Notes under the pieces: model-generated
Databases searched by the model: none
What the model was told of the DNA's origin: nothing
What the model saw: only the letters and a program-made list of their open reading frames with translations
Translations under genes and position numbers: made by a program
Assembly: GCA_902797565.1 (NCBI GenBank)
Contig: CADBTO010000275.1
Span: 1 to 6,269 of the forward strand
DNA length: 6,269 nt
Direction: 5' to 3'
Source of the DNA: an uncultured Lachnospiraceae bacterium
Lineage (GTDB): Bacteria > Bacillota > Clostridia > Lachnospirales > Lachnospiraceae
Shown here: positions 6,203 to 6,269 of the stretch, one piece after another
How positions within the stretch are numbered: the first letter of the stretch is position 1
How the letters are laid out: the number at the start of each line of letters is the position of its first letter

Positions 6203-6251
6203 TGAAATCCACAATTAGAACCTTGAGGTCGATCTCTTTTCAGAGATCTCA

Positions 6252-6269
6252 GGTCAAGCCCTCGACCGA
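6252..6269 (-). rRNA. 23S rRNA, extreme 3' end (partial)
   Basis: On the minus strand the window opens with TCGGTCGAGGGCTTGACC, which matches the conserved final bases of Firmicute 23S rRNA (usually preceded by ACTAA). The rest of the gene lies beyond the right edge. The exact 3' end is uncertain by a base or two. A hairpin GATCTC/GAGATC (6231-6236 with 6243-6248) follows immediately in the spacer. The gene heads the transcript that continues through four tRNAs to the terminator at 5709-5735. Confidence 0.85.

Noticed and set aside
6231..6248. Hairpin GATCTC/GAGATC right after 23S as a terminator
   Set aside because: No T-run follows on the transcribed strand, and the tRNAs downstream require transcription to continue; it is more likely part of the 23S 3' processing region.
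1..6269. CRISPR array, insertion sequence or prophage element
   Set aside because: No regularly spaced repeats, transposase or integrase motifs, or terminal inverted repeats with target duplications were seen.

Overview
The window looks like chromosomal DNA from a Clostridia-type Firmicute, most plausibly a Lachnospiraceae gut bacterium. Reasons are the 23S rRNA 3' tail followed by a tRNA run without encoded CCA ends, strong purine-rich ribosome binding sites, consensus sigma-A-type promoters with extended -10 elements, moderate GC, and the family mix (AraC regulator, SpoIIE-type phosphatase, DUF2156 protein). The genus is not determined, and this placement is inference from style rather than a database match.

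Layout. Positions 148-1368 (+) carry an AraC-family regulator behind a near-consensus promoter (88-115). It converges on a two-gene operon on the minus strand, with a strong hairpin terminator between them (1429-1458). The operon reads from a promoter at 5478-5506 through a DUF2156/GNAT-fold protein (4522-5436) and then, with a 4-base ATGA overlap, a 1015-residue membrane protein (1478-4525). That protein joins a ten-helix DMT/EamA-like transporter domain, an extracellular double-Cache-like sensor, a HAMP linker and a SpoIIE/RsbU-type PP2C phosphatase with all expected metal-binding aspartates.

The right end (5709-6269) is the tail of an rRNA operon on the minus strand: the last bases of 23S rRNA, then tRNA-Asp(GTC), tRNA-Thr(TGT), tRNA-Tyr(GTA) and initiator tRNA-fMet(CAT), closed by a textbook intrinsic terminator. 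No 5S gene lies between 23S and the tRNAs. The Tyr tRNA has several stem mismatches. The 5520-5708 spacer holds no convincing gene.

How the parts may work together: the phosphatase protein should sense something outside the cell, and perhaps a small molecule through its DMT domain. It would then dephosphorylate a cytoplasmic target, by family precedent a STAS-domain anti-anti-sigma factor. No such partner is encoded here. The coupled DUF2156 protein resembles the catalytic domain of MprF-type aminoacyl-phospholipid synthases, but its substrate cannot be read from sequence. This pair is the most interesting part of the window.
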